Positions 45,962 through 61,554 of a stretch of DNA of 64,000 nucleotides are shown in pieces (positions within the stretch are counted from its first letter, which is position 1; each line of letters starts with the position of its first letter). The notes under the pieces were generated by a model. It had not been told where the DNA came from. It saw nothing but the letters and a program-made list of their open reading frames with translations, and ran no database searches. Position numbers and translations under genes: made by a program. Source of the DNA: Calendula officinalis. Taxonomy: Eukaryota > Streptophyta > Magnoliopsida > Asterales > Asteraceae. The stretch covers positions 73,838,909 through 73,902,908 of the forward strand of contig OY970820.1 of the NCBI GenBank assembly GCA_963853835.1, read 5' to 3'.

Positions 45962-47612
45962 TTTTGCAATTATTAGGATTTTGGGTAAAAGTTCTCATTT
46001 TTAAAAATGTGAAAATTTTCTTTTGAAAACCCTTAAAAAAATGTGAACGTTAAAAGTGTTTAAAATGTCTAAAAAGTTGAAAACGTAATCGGGTTTCGGG
46101 TTACAAAAAATTTTAAAATTTCGACTTTGGGTACAAAAAATTTAAACGTTTTCGAAATTGATTATTTAATTGATGTGTAATAAAAAAATTGGATTGGGTT
46201 AAAAATAATTGTTTTGATTTGGGTTGTGTATTTTGATTTGGGCCAAAAATTAAAAATACTAAGGTTGGGCCGAAATCAAGATTGGGTCAAGACAAACACA
46301 ATTTAGCTTAAAAAAATTAGTGTGGACCAGAATTGGAATTTGGGCTGAGTTCTTATTTGGTCGAACTCTTGTATATCGGGCTTATCATTTTAGATGCAGT
46401 TTCAATTTGGCTTAGTCGAACAACATGGGTCGGCCGAATACTTGAAGCAGATCGAACAATCAAACAGGTCGGCGACAACAAGAACAGAGAATTGAACTCG
46501 ATATCAAGAACGATTCTTTAATCCAATTCGATTTTGTGTTGAGTCGGAATTGTAATCTGAGATCAATTTTATCAAAACCCGAGATCAATTGCTGAAAATA
46601 AATGTCGAATACAGATGCCGAAGTCGAAAACAATTTCCGAGCAGACGAACTGTTTGAGTCGACGAACTGAAATCAATCCCCGATTTTGATTTTCGATTGA
46701 AATCAATTTCTGAAGCCTAAATCCTGAGCCGAACAACTGGGTTTTTAATCTGACGAACGAACACAATAATCAGTTAGAATCTGTTTGAAATCTGTTTAAA
46801 AATCGTTCCTTGCTTGTTTGAAATCTGTTTAAAAATCGTTCCTTGCTTGTTTGAAATCGTTCAGTTCAGTTTGCTTGAAACAATTTCTTAATCGATTACC
46901 AATTTCTGAGATTAAGAATCTGTGTTGATCGATCAATTTATTGAAGCCAGAGAGTATGAGCCGAACATTTATGAATCGAACATTGATATTGAATCTCTTT
47001 TGGAGCCGAGCCGAATACCTGGAGCCGAACTCCCTTAGCCGAACAAATTAGTGGGCCGAACTTAGGGCCGAACGTGATTGGGCCGAAAATAACGTTCGGG
47101 CCGAAGACTTGGGCCAAACACTATGTTCGGGCCGAACTTGATTGGGCCGAACAAACTAGAGCCGAAGACTTGCACAGTTCAGGTGTTCTTGAGCTGTTCT
47201 TGTACGCACCTTCATAAACTTCACTCTTTTGATCCAATCTTGCTCATTTCTTGACCAATTTGAATGATTCCAATCACGATCTGTTCGAAATTCATTTTCT
47301 AACAATCTGATCCGATCATATCCTTCAATCCATAACACTACAGCTCTAATTCTTCGAATTTCAGAAGGTTTTTGAACTGTTCAACATTTTCACTAAAATC
47401 ACTGAATCTCGATCAATTGTTGATGGAATTGATCGAAATTTGATTCTAATCCTATTAGAATTGATGGAGAAACAATAATCTTCACTCAATTCATTGATTT
47501 GAATCGAAAAATTCTCGAATTAAATTCACAGATCTCGAACACTTTTTCTTCAAAAAAATCTCAAATCTGATCAAATCTACCACGAATTTGGATCTACTCT
47601 AAAGGAGTTTTT
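45962..47612 (-). other. CopC 5' leader with palindrome-related repeats
   Basis: No Gag coding sequence. 46970-47170 contains many GGGCCGAAC and GAGCCGAAC words, including full TTCGGGCCGAA at about 47095 and 47124. Short frames here are not genes. Confidence 0.7.
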
Positions 47613-47624
47613 GCTCTGATACCA
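47613..47624 (-). other. Primer-binding site of CopC
   Basis: Complement TGGTATCAGAGC, two bases from the 5' LTR. Confidence 0.95.
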
Positions 47625-47626
47625 CT

Positions 47627-47926
47627 TGATAGATCAAATGATATTGAAACCTAACTAATTCATGGTGATTTGAACAATATTGAAGAATCAAGTAGGTGTA
47701 AGTGTGTGTTCTTGGTGTGAAAGTTGAGAGAGAAAGATGGAGGAAAGGAATGCTTTGAAATGCAATTCAATTAAGTGTGTGAAAGCTTACAATTAGTGAA
47801 AGATAGATTCCCTTAAATACCTATCTCACTAATCATCATGATTAAGGCTAATGACTAGTTTATCATTTATACAATATTACACAAGTAGTCCCCTAACTAT
47901 TGAATACAACATAAATGACCCTAACA
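47627..47926 (-). repeat. 5' LTR of CopC (300 bp)
   Basis: Element strand TGTTAGGGTCATTTATG...TTTGATCTATCA; the same subfamily as the CopA LTR. Confidence 0.93.
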
Positions 47927-49181
47927 CTTTTTTAATCAATAATTAGACAATAAAGATACAAAGAGTTTTCGGAATAGCTAAGAACAAATCCTAACTAAAT
48001 TGCTTGCATGTGATAGACAACAACATATATTATCTAAGACAAGTTTCCGATCAACTAATAATCAGGCACAAGACCAGACACCTTCGTTATAAAGATTCAA
48101 TTATTGAATCAGATAACTAAGGTTAACTGGTGGTTGACACTCTGCTCAAAGGAATAAATTTCTGGAGTAATTTCAGCAGTGTGTAACCTTGTTGGGTGCA
48201 CACAAAAATCGATCGCTTAAGTCCTCAATTTATAGCATTGGGGAACGTAGAGCCAAAGGAATGATCAATCGATTCCACGTGTGAGAATTCCGTTGGTGCA
48301 GAGGATATTTCATGGGACGAGCACGACTAACGGAATTCTGACAGTACTTTTTGTCGTCTTGTGATCGCCGATATCTTCTAGATGATTTGTAAGATAATCT
48401 CATAATCAGCGATGCATAAATTTCTGCTTTACTTGTGTCTTTCTGTGACACTGAAACTTCGGGCCTATGTACGCTTTGGGTAGCCATGAGTCTTCGGATA
48501 CTCATGCTTCTTCAGATGGCCTTCAGCATTAGTGACCTTCACTAAGAGTTTCGCTTATAGAAGTATTTGTTCAATGGTTCAGCGTTATTGTCCAATGTGC
48601 GCTGAACCTGTTACAACTATCTGATCTGTTAACTAGTATTTGATTCCGCATGGGGAACTGATCGTTGTTTCAGATAGTGACCAGATATTGTAACTGGGTA
48701 ACTGAAATCCAAACTGATCAGATTCAGGTACCCACAATCTGAGGAACTAATCTTCAGATTGTCTTCTAACTATTTGCCTTTTTGTCTTCATTAAATCCCT
48801 TCAGTGGGGGATGCTTTTCAGCGACCCAACAATCTCCCCCTATTTAATGTACACAAATAGTTAGGCAACTCCCCCTGAATATGTGAAGGTTTTATATTTA
48901 ACCTTGAGTATTTTTCACAATTCAGAGGGTCTTCGACATAGAAAACATTACAATATATGATGATCTGATAGAATCTGATAGAATCTGATCATACTACAAT
49001 TCATAACTCATATTTTCTCTTTGAATTTTTCTGAGTATCTAACAAGCAAATAAACTCAGGTATGTCAAAATCATTATCATTAACTGATAATGTTCATTCA
49101 TGCAGAGTAGCAAACGATAAACGTAAAAGTAAATTGTTTTGAGTGCATGTAGGAAAAGTAAAAGTGTTGTTAGGTGTGAGA

Positions 49182-49385
49182 TGTGAATTCAAGGATTAAG
49201 GAACAATAACAATGAAATTGGAAGATTAAATGGAAGAAGAAGCTTTGCAAAATAATACGTTCTTTTCAATAGTCGGCAAAGATTCAAAGTATTAGGTTAC
49301 AACTAGGTATTTATACATAGGCCTAATATTGACTAATTACACATTACACCCCTAGACTATTGATTACAATAAATGTGACCCAACA
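49182..49385 (-). repeat. 3' LTR of CopD (204 bp)
   Basis: Plus strand TGTGAATTCAAGG...TGTGACCCAACA; shares TAGGTATTTATAC and TAATATTGACTAATTAC words with the other subfamily II LTRs, shorter by internal deletions. Confidence 0.85.
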
Positions 49386-51541
49386 ATCTCCCTCTTTGTA
49401 ACAATAGTCTGGGAAGCATATCTTTGAAGTCTTCATCTTTAGCAAAAGCCGAGCCTCGTAGATATTTCGTTGAATGATGATGTATCAGGATCAACTTTGA
49501 GCTTTGTTAACCTGTGAAAACGAATTCTTGTAGCTTTTCTACCAACAAGATGAATTTTGAAGACTTTTGAATAAAGATACATATTGATCGACTAAGAATA
49601 AGACCCATAATGATAATCAGAGTAACAGTGGAAGTCTTTTCTTGAAGTTTGTGGCTTTATGTCGATCAATTATTCTTGATAATTGTTGTTGAGGTAAAAT
49701 GTTGATGAAGTTTACGCTCCCCCTCAAACAGACAATTATCTCTTCACGGGAGTTGGATTGAACATTTTGATATTTACTCCCCGGTGAACGAATTACCAAA
49801 TTCAACTACGGAAGTTGTTTGATATCTTCGTGAGATCTTTGGTTTCTTGTTTACCCCCCCTTAACCAGTGCACATGTCTTTTTAATGTGGAGTAAACTGG
49901 ACTTATGTATTGATAATCTCCTAACTATTGTAAGCATTTGTCTTTATAAAGAGAACTTATGTAGTATATTCTCCCCCTCATGATGAACAAGAGTAATCTG
50001 AATCATCATGTAGGACGTGAAGTTCTCCGAGGTGTAATTAGGAAGAATCTTCGAAGCCCATTGATAAAGATGTGTTGAATAATGATACATTCATATTTTG
50101 AATGAATCAATATATAACACATTTTATCAGTTAAACCCAGATCATAGTTGACAAACATCTGACGTATTTAACATTGTTTATGGTGTAGGAATACAGTCTA
50201 ATATTTTATCATTTAATTCTAATTGACCGCTGTTGATGACATGAAAGAATTCGATCGTTTATTTAGCGTTTGTGCTTTTGACCGTTGTTGATAATGTTGG
50301 AGTACGGTCATCAATTCCTTGCACCATATTCAATCAGGGTAACCCGGGATCACATAGATTACCCGTTAACACAACAGTCACAAAAACTATGTGACCTACA
50401 TTCAGTGTTGGCTTTGATGTTAGCACTGGTAGGATGTCCATTCAATCATCGTGGAATACCAATATTTTTGGTATCACTATGAATGTTCCGGCAATATCAC
50501 AAAGATATGTCGGGTAGAGTGCCCGTGTCCTAATGGTGTTTGATATGTCTCTAGACTCAATTTATGGACAAATGAAGGCGAGGACTTGAGAGAATTGTCC
50601 TCTTTTTCAATATCAACAATCTCCAAGTGAGATGTCGATAGCATACGAGTTAGTCTCCGTGAAAATGAAACAAGTACTTTTTAAGAAATACTTGAGTGGC
50701 TAGGGGGGTTGTGCATTGCATCACTGGGTCCATGATATCTTTTTCAATATCAGAGAGCAACATATGCAACCTGATAGAGACGTGGCGACCCGAATTTTAA
50801 TCGGTTTGGTAAGGCTTTTTCGTTTTCTTTAACCTTGTCACACCCTCCTCAGTCAAGGTTACTTTTTAAATTTTTAACTATACCCTCATTTAATTTACCA
50901 TGTATTTAGCTGAATTGCACCCCATACTTCAGTCCCCCTATCCAATTTTATCTCAGGGCACCCCAATCAAGATCATGTGATACTTGATTCTGCTCACCTA
51001 GACCTATGGACCCTTACAGTATGTCCTATATTGTAGGTGGCTCCTAGGGAAGATCACGCCGGTTATAACAGATCATAGGAGTTATGTGAGAGTGAACTAT
51101 AACGCTCATGTGCAATTGATCAACATTTATGATGTTACGTTGTAAGAATGATTTACATGGATTTTTTTATTATTTTTTATTATTTTTTTGCAGTTTCTCC
51201 CCCTTAAATACTAATACTCCCCCTGGAATTATTATTTCTCGCCCTCGACAAAGTAAAGATAGTGTAAATTTTTGTAGATCAGAAATGTACCTTATAACAT
51301 CAGTAGAGGGGTGGAGAAGAATTTATACAGTTATGAGATTTACGGGTAATGAGCTGGTTTCAAGCTGATGTACTTGAAAGCCATTAAACGGTTAGGAACA
51401 GGTTATACACTAATGTGTACATAAGCAATTAAATTGAAAAGCGAGTTATACAGTGAATTATGTATAAGTCATTAAGAAAGATTTAAAACAGTGAAAAACA
51501 TTTTGTAGAAACAAAACTGAAACTTAACAAGTAGAAACAGT
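49386..51541 (-). other. CopD 3' untranslated region
   Basis: PPT-like tracts (complements at about 49717, 49972, 51197, 51217) and stem-loops at 51356-51382, 51401-51426 and 51443-51468. One copy of the duplicated block is present (about 50395-50500); the other is deleted near 51150. No gene. Confidence 0.7.
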
Positions 51542-54500
51542 TTAGGTTTTGAGATTTAGCATACCAAGTTTAGACACAAGAAAGTTAAATCATTTTTCGT
51601 CTAAAGCCTTGGTAAATAAATCAGCTAACTGAAAATTGGTGGATACGAAGTACATTTCCACATTTCCTTGTTCAACGTGATCTTTGATAAAATGATATCG
51701 AAATCAATATGTTTAGTTTTAGAATGTTGAACAGGATTGCATGAAATTGTAATTGCACTACGTGAGTCACAATATAAAGGGATACAGATGTATGAAAAGC
51801 TGTAGTCTTTCAATTGTGACTGCATCCAAATTACCTGGGATAGGCAGCTTGCAGCAGCAACATACTCCGCTTTGGCAGTTGAAAGAGATACACAATTTTG
51901 TTTCCGTGAGGACCAGCTCACTAATTTATCACCAAGAAATTGAGCACCTCCAGATGTGCTTTTACGATCCATCATACAACCAGCATGATCAGCATCAGAG
52001 AATGCAGATAGGTCAAACGAGGTTTCTTTGGGATACCAAAGACCAAGATCTCGAGTACCCTTTAAGTAACGAAATATGCGTTTGACTGCTTGAAGGTGAG
52101 ACTCTTTAGGAGCAGCTTGATAGCGAGCAGAAATGCAAGTAGAGAACATAATATCTGGTCGACTAGCAGTTAGATATAATAGTGAGCCTATCATGCCTCG
52201 GTAGTTTGTTACATCAACCAGCTTACCGTCGGGATCAGCATTCAATTTTGAGCCAGGTGACATTGGTGTAGAAATTTGTTTACAGTCATCCATCAGATAT
52301 TTCTTCAGCAAATCAGCGATATACTTTGATTGATTTATGAAGATCCCAGTAGGTAACTAACGAACATGTAGATCCAGAAAAAATTTCATCTCCCCCATCA
52401 TACTCATTTCAAATCTTTTGACCATAAGATCTGAAAATCGTTTACAGTATTTAGGATTTGTGGAGCTAAAAATAATATCATATACATAGATTTGAATGAG
52501 GACGATATCTTCCCTTTGACGTGTGATGAATAGAGTTGTGTCAACTTTGCCTTTTGAAAAACCAGAGTCGACTAAAAATTTTGATAGCACGGCATACCAC
52601 GCACGAGGAGCTTGCATCAAACCATATAAAGCTTTATAAAAAATGTAGACATGGTTAGGCAAGTGTCGATCAACAAAACCTTTGGGTTGATGAATGAAAA
52701 CTTCTTCACTAAGAATGCCATTTAAAAATGCAGTTTTTACATTTATTTGATAGATTGTAAAATGTTTGTGTGCTGCATATGCCAGAAAGATACGGAGGGC
52801 TTCTATTCTTGCAACCGGAGCAAAAGTTTCTTCATAATCGATGCCCTTCTGTCGAGAATACCCTTTAACAACCAGGCGTGCTTTATTTCGAATAACAATC
52901 CCGTTTTCAACCTTTTTGTTCTTAAAGATCCATTTCGTACCAACAACAGACTTCCCAGGTTGTTTTGGAACTAGACGCCAAACTTTGAATCTTTCAAATT
53001 GGTTGATTTCCTCTTGCATTGCAAGAATCAAGTCTGGATCTATTAGAGCTTCGCTGACTTTATTAGGTTCATTAGAGCTTAAAAAAGATGAATATTGGCA
53101 TTCATCAGTAGTTGCGCTACGGGTTTGAACAGAAGAGTCAGGATTTCCAATTATTTGATGTAAAGGATGCTCTTTAGTCCATTTCAGAGAATGAGGAAGT
53201 GGAAGTTGACCTGAAATTATATTGGAGGTATCAATGAATACAGGATGTGGGATCATAGCAGTTTGGGTATTGGATGTAGAAGGTGGAGGATCGACTTGTT
53301 GAACATTGAATTTTGAGAAATCAATCACCAACTTTGGAGCTTGAGCTGGTGCAATGATTAAATCAGAAACATCGACAACTTTAGTAGGAGGTGGAGGAAG
53401 ATCCGGGGATGATTGAGTTCCCATTGATGACGAAGAAGAGTAATTTGATACTGACTCGGTGTTATCAGGAGCAGCAGATGTTGGAGATGGAGAATCAGGG
53501 GAACTTGGAATGTGCATCTCAGGGACAGTGATGGACTGAACATCTGCGGCTGAAAGAAATGGAACGCCAACCTCCTGAAGTAAGGTATGTCTGATGTTAT
53601 GAGATTCATCATAAGGTGCAAGGAGATGAAGAGGGTAAAGGAGATTCAATATCTGAGGTTAGTGAATCAAGAGGAAATGTCTCAGCAAAAGTAACATTTA
53701 CACTTTCTCTTATCGTCCGATTTGATCGATTATAAACTCTAAATGATGCAGATTCACGTGAATACCCAACAAAGACTCCTTCATAAGCTTTAGCTTCAAA
53801 TTTATTCAATTTGTCTTTTTCATTTAAGATGAAGCAACGACTCCCAAAAATATGGAGAAATTTAACATTTGGGATTCTTTTATTTATCAATTCATATGGA
53901 GTCTTGTTGTAGGTTTTGTTGATGATAGAACGATTTTGAGTGAAACATGCCGTGTTGATTGCTTCAGCCCACAGAGATAGAGGTAGTTTTGAAAATGAAA
54001 GCATTGTGCGGGCTGCTTCAACTAAGGTACATTTTCTTCGTTCAACAACTCCATTCTGTTGTGGAGTTATAGCAGCGGAAAATTGATGGGTTATGCCAAC
54101 GAATTCAAGAGAAGAATCTAGGGTTCGATTCTTAAACTCAGTTCCATTATCAGTCTGAATGGTATTGACTTTTAATTCCAAATTTGTCTGAGTTTTCTTG
54201 ATAAAGGCGATAATAATATCAGCAACTTCATCTTTGGTACGTAAGAAGTGAACCCAGGTAAAACGTGAGTAGTCATCAACAATTACTAACACATACCGTT
54301 TACCAGCAATTGATTGTACACTCATTGGTCTACATAGATCCATGTGAAGCAATTCAAGCGGTTTGGATGTAATTTGAACTGGTTTTGACTTATGTGACGT
54401 CTTCTTCATCTTTCCCATTTCATAAGACGAACAAAGATGATATTTTTCAAAAGAAACATCTGGAAGACCAGAAACATGGCCGCCCTTGACCAACTTGTTA

Positions 54501-54970
54501 ATAGTTTTGAAATTAAGATGTGAAAGACGGTGGTGCCATAGCCAAGACTCATTAGAAGTCGCTTTGGAGACTAAGCACACCTATTCAAGAGGGACCACAT
54601 CATTCAAGTTGATAGTAAAGAGATTTGTATCACGGGTGCCAGTAAGAAGTTCCTTACCTTCATAAGTATGAACTGCATACTTCTTAGTTCAAAAATTTAC
54701 TTCCAAAGTTTTATCACAAAATTGCCAAATGCTAAAAAGATTGTGAGCAAGATCTTTGACATAAATCACATTTCGAATGTTTAAATGTTCACGAATGATA
54801 TCCTCAGTGCCCATGATGGCAGTTAAATGATCATTACCAAATCGAACAGTGCCCATATATTTTTCTCTAAAATTTGTTAACAATTCCTTGTTGCCGGTCA
54901 TATGCCTTGAACAGCCAGAATCAAGGTACCATGTATTCTACATAAAACAATTAAAACAATTTAGGTACCC
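51542..54970 (-). pseudogene. pol: CopD Pol: PR, INT, RT (YVDD changed to YVYD), RNaseH
   Basis: Read on the - strand: the in-frame TAG (54938-54940) and WYLDSG protease motif, MTGNK at 54901, a stop/frame change near 54690, pre-integrase zinc region and integrase core to 53609, a frame change near 53610-53650, and RT to 52357. The catalytic RT box reads YVYDI (about 52482-52496), an Asp-to-Tyr change that should abolish polymerisation. A stop near 52356 is followed by RNaseH (52311 to about 51570, further stop and frame changes) ending in GMLNLKT-stop (51542). The GATGGGGGAGATG stretch at RT (complement 52387-52399) resembles a PPT. Confidence 0.88.
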
Positions 54971-55030
54971 AATCAATTATGGTTCCTGTACGATTGGTAA
55001 TGGATGTTTTATGTAGATTTTACAGAGGGA

Positions 55031-57773
<2,743 letters not shown>

Positions 57774-57918
57774 TGTTGGGTCACATTCTAGAGTATTAAA
57801 ATAGTCTAGGGGTGTAATGTGACAGTTTATTGTAATTAATAGTCTAGGGTTATTTTATGTAATTATTCAATACTAGGCCTAGGTATAAATACCTAGTTGT
57901 AACCTAGTATTGTAAAAC
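57774..57918 (+). repeat. Truncated 5' LTR of CopE (about 145 bp)
   Basis: Nearly identical to 61555-61699 (two differences seen), then switches at ATTGTAAA to linker codons ACTTGTTAAAACC; a few shared A bases at the junction. Confidence 0.9.
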
Positions 57919-58873
57919 TTGTTAAAACCAATTTTTCTTCTGTTCAAAATGATTTTCAAATTAATTCTTCTGCTCAAACTAAAACTCTTGAAAAGACTTC
58001 TACAATTAAAATCCCTGCTATTTTAAAAAGAAGATTTGACTCAACTGTTTTAAATGTTTCAGATAAGACCTTAAATTCAAAGCTTGAGAAGCCCATGCCA
58101 ATCGGAGACAGAGGAGCAACTCATTAAAGAAGTCTAAGTCGTCCGGCTCTAGTATGCTTAAGTCAAAGGAACTTAAGAAGTCTAGTTCATCGTCCTTTTT
58201 AGTTTCTTCTTTTTCTGTTTATAATAAATGTAATAACTCCATGGATTTTATTGCTCCTAAATTGGCTTTTGGTACGGTTTATGATTCTACTGTTTATCGT
58301 CCTGTGAATTATACTGTTAATGGTGATAATTTGGTTGTTAAATATGATAAAACCGGTAAAAAAATTTACTGTGACAAGCTAACAAATAAACAAATTTCTC
58401 AGTATGATGAACGATATTTCATTAGGTTGGATGCTCCATGTGGTCCTAGAAACTATGTTTTACATAAGTCTGGTAACATAATTAAGTCCTGCAAAACTTG
58501 TTTTCCGTACTCATGCAAAACACCCGTTTCTCGTCCTTTGCAATATAAACGAAAACTTTCTTCTACACAAGTCTTCAAATCGACTAAGGTTCGTCCCACT
58601 ACCTCACCCATATCTAATAAATTGATGTCCTCTCAACGTCAAACAACTCGAGGAACCACAACACCTAAATCATCACAATCAAGCACTTCTTCAAATTCTT
58701 CAGCAACCAAATCAAAGATGCATAACACAAAATCCACTTTTGTTCATTACACCTGGATCAAGAATGAACAGTCCAACTGGATTCTACATACTCTAGAGAA
58801 AAAGCTTAAATGGTCTATCAACTCAATCCACTCAGAACTGCCTCCTTGCAGTTCCCCAAAATCTCTAAATTAA
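57919..58873 (+). pseudogene. CopE linker, C-terminal part
   Basis: Begins inside the linker at codons equivalent to CopD complement 55960. A frame change lies near 58120, then 239 open codons 58154-58873 with the Cys/His module (58439-58516) and a Ser/Thr/Lys-rich tail ending ...SPKSLN-stop. Confidence 0.8.
58439..58516 (+). other. Cys/His module in CopE linker
   Basis: The same C-x7-H-x8-C-x2-C-x4-C spacing as CopA 23545-23622, with all five candidate ligands kept. Confidence 0.65.
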
Positions 58874-58960
58874 TCCTTCTGTAAAATCTGCATAAAACAT
58901 CCATCACTAATCGTATAGGACCCATAATTGATTGGGTACCTAAATTATTTTAATTGTTTT

Positions 58961-61554
58961 ATGTAGAATATATGGTATCTTGATTCTGGATGCTCACGGC
59001 ATATGACGGGAAACAAGAACCTCTTAACAAATTTCAGAGATAAATATTTGGGTACTGTTCGTTTTGGAAATGATCATTTGGCTGCTATCATGGGAATTGG
59101 CGCTATCATTCGTGACAATTTAATCATTCGAAACCTTACTTATGTTGAAGATCTTGCTCACAACTTGTTCAGCATCGGTCAATTTTGTGATAAAGAGTTA
59201 GAAGTTAATTTTCGAACAAAGAAGTGTGCGGTTCGTACTTATAATGGAAAAGAATTTCTTACCGGATCACGGGATACAAATCTGTTTACTATCAATCTAA
59301 ATGATGTGACCCCAATGGAAGAAGTATGCTTATTGTCAACAGCGTCATCAGATGAATCATGGTTATGGCACCGTCACCTCTCTCACCTTAACTTCAAAAC
59401 CATCAACAAATTGGTAAAAGGTGGCCATGTATCTGGTCTCCCAGACGTTAAATTTGCAAAAGATCATTTGTGTTCGTCTTGCGAAATGGGAAAGATGAAG
59501 AAAACGTCACACAAATCAAAACCTGTTCCAAGTACATCCAAACCTCTTGAATTGCTTCACATGGATCTATGTGGACCAATGAGTGTACAATCCATTGCTG
59601 GTAAACGGTATGTGTCAGTGATTGTTGATGATTACTCACGGTATACCTGGGTTCACTTCTTACGTACCAAAGATGAAGCTGCAGATATTATTATCGCCTT
59701 CATCAAGAAAACTCAGACAAATCTGGAATTAAAAGTCAACACCATTTGGACTGATAATGGAACTGAGTTTAAGAATCGAACCTTAGATTCATTTCTTGAA
59801 TCTGTTGGTATAACCCATCAATTTTCTCTTGCTAGAACTCCACAACAGAATGGAGTCGTAGAACGAAGAAATCGTACCTTAGTTGAAGCAGCCCGCACAA
59901 TGCTTTCATTCTCAAAACTACCCTTATCTCTGTGGGCTGAAGCCATCAACACGGCATGTTTCACTCAAAATCGTTCTATCATCAACAAAACATACAACAA
60001 AACTCCGTATGAATTGATAAATAAACGAATTCCAAATGTTAAATTTTTCCATGTTTTTGGGAGTCGTTGCTTCATCTTGAATGACAAAGACAAATTGAAC
60101 AAATTTGAAGCTAAAGCGGACGAAGGGGTATTTGTTGGTTATTCACGTGAATCTGCATCATTCAGGGTTTATAATCGATCAAATCGGACAATAAGAGAAA
60201 GTGTAAATGTTAATTTTGATGAGACATTTCCTCTTGAGTCACTTACTTCAGATATTAAAACTCCTGCACCTCCTTCCGTACCTTCCACCTCTGAAGATGA
60301 TTTCGATGTATTGTTTGAACATTTTCATGATGAATATCATAACATCAGACATACTTTACTTCAGGAGTCTGGCGTTCCATTCCCTGCAGCTGCAGATGTT
60401 CAGTCTATCAGTGTCCCTGAGACACACATTCCGAGTTCCTCTGATTCTCCATCTCCAACGTCTGCTGCTCCTGAGAACACTGAGTCAGTAATAAATTCAG
60501 ACTGTACTTCATCATCAATGGAAACTCAATCATCGCCAGATGTTTCTTCATCGCCCACTCCAGTTGTCGGTGTTTCTGATTTAATCATTGCACCAACTCA
60601 AGCTCCACAGTTGGTGATTGATTTCTCAAAATTCAATGCTCAAAAAGTTGATCCTCCACCTTCTACATCCAACACTCAAACTGCTATGATCCCGCATCCT
60701 GAATTCACTGATACCTCTAACATAATTCCAGGTCAACTTCCACTTCCTCATACTCTGAAATGGACCAAAGAGCATCCTTTACATCAAGTAATTGGAAATC
60801 CTGAATCTTCGGTTCAAACTCGTAGAGCAACTGCTGATGAATGTCAATACTCATCTTTCTTAAGCTCCAATGAACTTAAGAAAGTCAGCGAAGCTTTATC
60901 AGACCCAGACTGGATTCTTGCCATGCAAGATGAAATCAATCAATTTGAACGACTGAAAGTTTGACGTCTAGTTCCAAAACCACCTGGAAAGTCTGTTGTT
61001 GGTACCAAATGGATCTTTAAGAACAAAAAGGATGAAAATGGGATTGTCATTCGAAATAAAGCACGCCTGGTTGCTAAAGGGTATTCTCAACAAGAGGGCA
61101 TCGATTATGAAGAAACTTTTGCCCCGGTTGCAAGAATAGAAGCCGTCCGAATCTTTCTGGCATATGCAGCACACAAGAATTTTACAATCTATCAAATGGA
61201 TGTAAAAACTGCATTTCTTAATGGTATTCTCAGTGAAGAAGTTTTCGTTCATCAACCAGAAGGATTTGTCAATCCAAACTTGCCTAACCATGTCTACATC
61301 CTTGATAAAGCGTTATATGGTTTGAAGCAAGCTCCTCGTGCGTGGTATGATGTTCTATCCAAATTCTTAGTCGACTCTGGTTTTTCAAAAGGCAAAGTGG
61401 ACAAAACACTATTCATCAAACGACAAGGGGAAGATATCGTCCTCATTCAGATTTATGTAGATGATATTATTTTTGGTTCCACAAATCCAAAATACTGTAA
61501 ACGGTTTTCAGATCTTATGATCAAAAGATTTGAAATGAGTATGAAGGGGGAGAT
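58961..61554 (+). pseudogene. pol: CopE Pol: PR and INT intact, RT with stop and truncation
   Basis: In-frame ATG-TAG (58961-58966), then WYLDSG and an open frame of 653 codons from 59003. It holds the pre-integrase zinc region, the integrase core with D (LLHMDLCGP), D (TDNGTEF) and E (QQNGVVERR), the copia GKR and IFGSRCF regions, and the start of RT. Stop TGA 60962 replaces a Trp codon (TGG in CopA and CopD). The frame continues after it through QMDVKTAFLN, LYGLKQAPRAW and YVDD (61455-61466). At 61545 RT is fused to AGGGGGAGAT and the LTR. The integrase looks complete; RT cannot work. Confidence 0.9.

Larger units (their letters stand above)
40288..47926 (-). mobile_element. CopC: linker-only copia element with two LTRs
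   Basis: 3' LTR 40288-40540, PPT at 40541-40551 (complement), 3' region, linker ORF, leader, PBS 47613-47624, 5' LTR 47627-47926. TSD is CTTTA (40283-40287) and CTTTT (47927-47931), one mismatch; the empty site CTTTA-TTAATCAATAA is visible at 35126-35141. No capsid, zinc knuckle, PR, INT, RT or RNaseH. LTRs differ by about 7 substitutions in about 250 sites (hand count) plus a 47-bp deletion, so it is older than CopB1. Confidence 0.92.
40191..49181 (-). mobile_element. CopG: approx. 1-kb-LTR copia element, 3' LTR split by CopC, internal part cut by CopD
   Basis: The 3' LTR halves are about 40191-40287 and 47927-48831, homologous to the solo LTR 35019-35996. At 48832 ATCTCCCCCT (inverted PPT) and internal sequence begin; they run to 49181, where CopD is inserted. 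The internal stretch shows no domain. The left tip of the LTR is worn or truncated. The 91-codon frame at 48230-48505 also occurs in the solo LTR and is not a gene. Confidence 0.7.
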
